This document shows positions 6,293-6,855 of a DNA stretch of 6,855 bases, piece after piece. The first letter of the stretch is position 1, and each line of letters begins with the position of its first letter. The stretch covers positions 1-6,855 of the forward strand of contig JAACTI010000223.1 in NCBI GenBank assembly GCA_009993495.1. Reading direction: 5' to 3'. Under the pieces are notes generated by a model. It was not told where the DNA came from. It worked only from the letters and a program-made list of their open reading frames with translations, and ran no database searches. Origin of the DNA: Deltaproteobacteria bacterium. Its GTDB lineage: Bacteria; Desulfobacterota; Desulfuromonadia; Desulfuromonadales; Geopsychrobacteraceae. Made by a program: the position numbers and the translations under genes.

Positions 6293-6808
6293 ATGAATCT
6301 ATTCGAATTTGCACTGAAAATGGAAAAAGAGGGTCAGGCCTATTATGAAAAACTCGCCGATCAGACCGATCTTCCGGGGCTGAAAACCATTTTTTCACGA
6401 TTGGCTGAAGATGAGCAGAAACATTATGCGATTTTTCAACGCTTGCAGGCAGGCCAGACGGCTCCAGATTTGCAGCAGAGCAGCACCCTCGACCAGGTCG
6501 AGAATATTTTTGCCGGCCTTCCTCTGCCGGAGGTGGCGAGCAAAAACTTGGCGGAAACGCTGGAGGCTTATCGGTACGCCATGAAAGTCGAAGCCGATAG
6601 TGTTGCATTATATAAAAAGGGTGCCGTCGAAGAGGATAATCCCAAAACCAAGGAGCTGCTGCTACGAATCGCCGCCGAAGAACAGCGACATTTCGATATC
6701 ATGGAGAATGTTTTTCACTTCGCCAATGCGCCCAATCAATATCTGGCCGACGCCGAATTCACTAATCTGAACCAGTGGCATCAATTCGGGCGGGATATCG
6801 ACAGCTGA
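6293..6808 (+). CDS. Rubrerythrin-like ferritin-family diiron protein without rubredoxin domain
   Basis: With the start at 6293 the protein has 171 residues. It shows two repeated helix-pair modules typical of the rubrerythrin/ferritin-like fold. The first is FALKMEKEGQAYYEKLA (6-22, E13) with LAEDEQKHYAIF (37-48, E41 and H44). The second is EAYRYAMKVEADSVALYKK (91-109, E91, E100) with IAAEEQRHFDIME (126-138, E130 and H133). These glutamates and ExxH motifs are the expected diiron ligands. There is not one cysteine, so the rubredoxin domain of classical rubrerythrin is absent and electrons must come from a separate donor. Family knowledge: such proteins reduce peroxide or hold iron in the cytoplasm of anaerobes. 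The last 30 residues (FANAPNQYLADAEFTNLNQW onward) follow the helical bundle and carry aromatic residues. The gene stands alone, 128 bases after the kinase. Peroxidase, iron storage or another diiron role cannot be separated from sequence. Confidence 0.88.
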   Translation: MNLFEFALKMEKEGQAYYEKLADQTDLPGLKTIFSRLAEDEQKHYAIFQRLQAGQTAPDLQQSSTLDQVENIFAGLPLPEVASKNLAETLEAYRYAMKVEADSVALYKKGAVEEDNPKTKELLLRIAAEEQRHFDIMENVFHFANAPNQYLADAEFTNLNQWHQFGRDIDS

Positions 6809-6821
6809 CGCCTGTTTTTTT
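6801..6821 (+). terminator. Weak candidate terminator overlapping the rubrerythrin stop
   Basis: ACAG (6801-6804) can pair with CTGT (6812-6815) around a 7-base loop, and seven Ts run from 6815 to 6821. The stem is only 4-5 bp, so termination would be partial at best. The T run is the main support. Confidence 0.25.
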
Positions 6822-6844
6822 ATTCTGGCGGAAAACACAGTCAG

Positions 6845-6851
6845 AAGGGAG
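6845..6851 (+). promoter_or_regulatory. Possible Shine-Dalgarno of a gene starting just past the window
   Basis: AAGGGAG followed by TTAA stands four bases from the right edge. It resembles the site before the EtfB-like gene (CGGGAGTTAAATC then ATG), so a + strand start codon within the next few bases is plausible. The window ends before this can be seen. Confidence 0.35.
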
Positions 6852-6855
6852 TTAA

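Noticed and set aside
1..6855. CRISPR arrays, tRNA genes, insertion sequences or toxin-antitoxin genes
   Set aside because: No regularly spaced direct repeats, cloverleaf-like sequence, terminal inverted repeats or transposase motifs were seen on either strand.

Overview
The window reads as chromosomal DNA of a Gram-negative anaerobe. Its gene set (electron transfer flavoprotein, FixC, FixX, a mycofactocin glycosyltransferase, a membrane hybrid histidine kinase and a rubredoxin-less rubrerythrin) best fits a Desulfuromonadales/Geobacter/Pelobacter-like member of the Desulfobacterota. That assignment is an inference from gene content and style; the window holds no rRNA or other taxonomic marker. 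All genes lie on the + strand.

Region 1 (1-4081) is GC-rich and tightly packed, and looks like the 3' part of one operon. It holds the C-terminal tail of an ETF alpha subunit (1-123), fixC (120-1418), fixX (1415-1699), an EtfB/FixA-like protein (1770-2666) and a family 2 glycosyltransferase that I recognise as MftF of the mycofactocin pathway (2663-4081). Three of the four junctions are 4-base ATGA overlaps. The fourth is a 70-base gap carrying a good Shine-Dalgarno sequence. The likely theme is an electron route from a mycofactocin-dependent dehydrogenase system through an ETF and a FixC/FixX quinone-reductase-like module into the membrane quinone pool. MftF would glycosylate the cofactor. 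No mycofactocin precursor, radical SAM enzyme or dehydrogenase is in the window; if present they should lie upstream.

Region 2 (4082-4358) is an AT-richer intergenic stretch that separates the operon from the next gene. It contains a 6-bp dyad (TTCTTG-N11-CAAGAA) and a weak sigma-70-like promoter close to the following start codon.

Region 3 (4359-6855) is less GC-rich. It holds an orphan hybrid sensor kinase (two membrane segments, PAS, HisKA, HATPase, receiver) and a stand-alone ferritin-like/rubrerythrin protein. A possible ribosome binding site for a further gene sits at the right edge.

The most interesting point is the joining of ETF-FixCX electron-transfer genes to a mycofactocin maturation gene, together with an EtfB that is divergent in its nucleotide-binding motif, carries an insertion near its C-terminus, and sits out of the usual fixABCX order.
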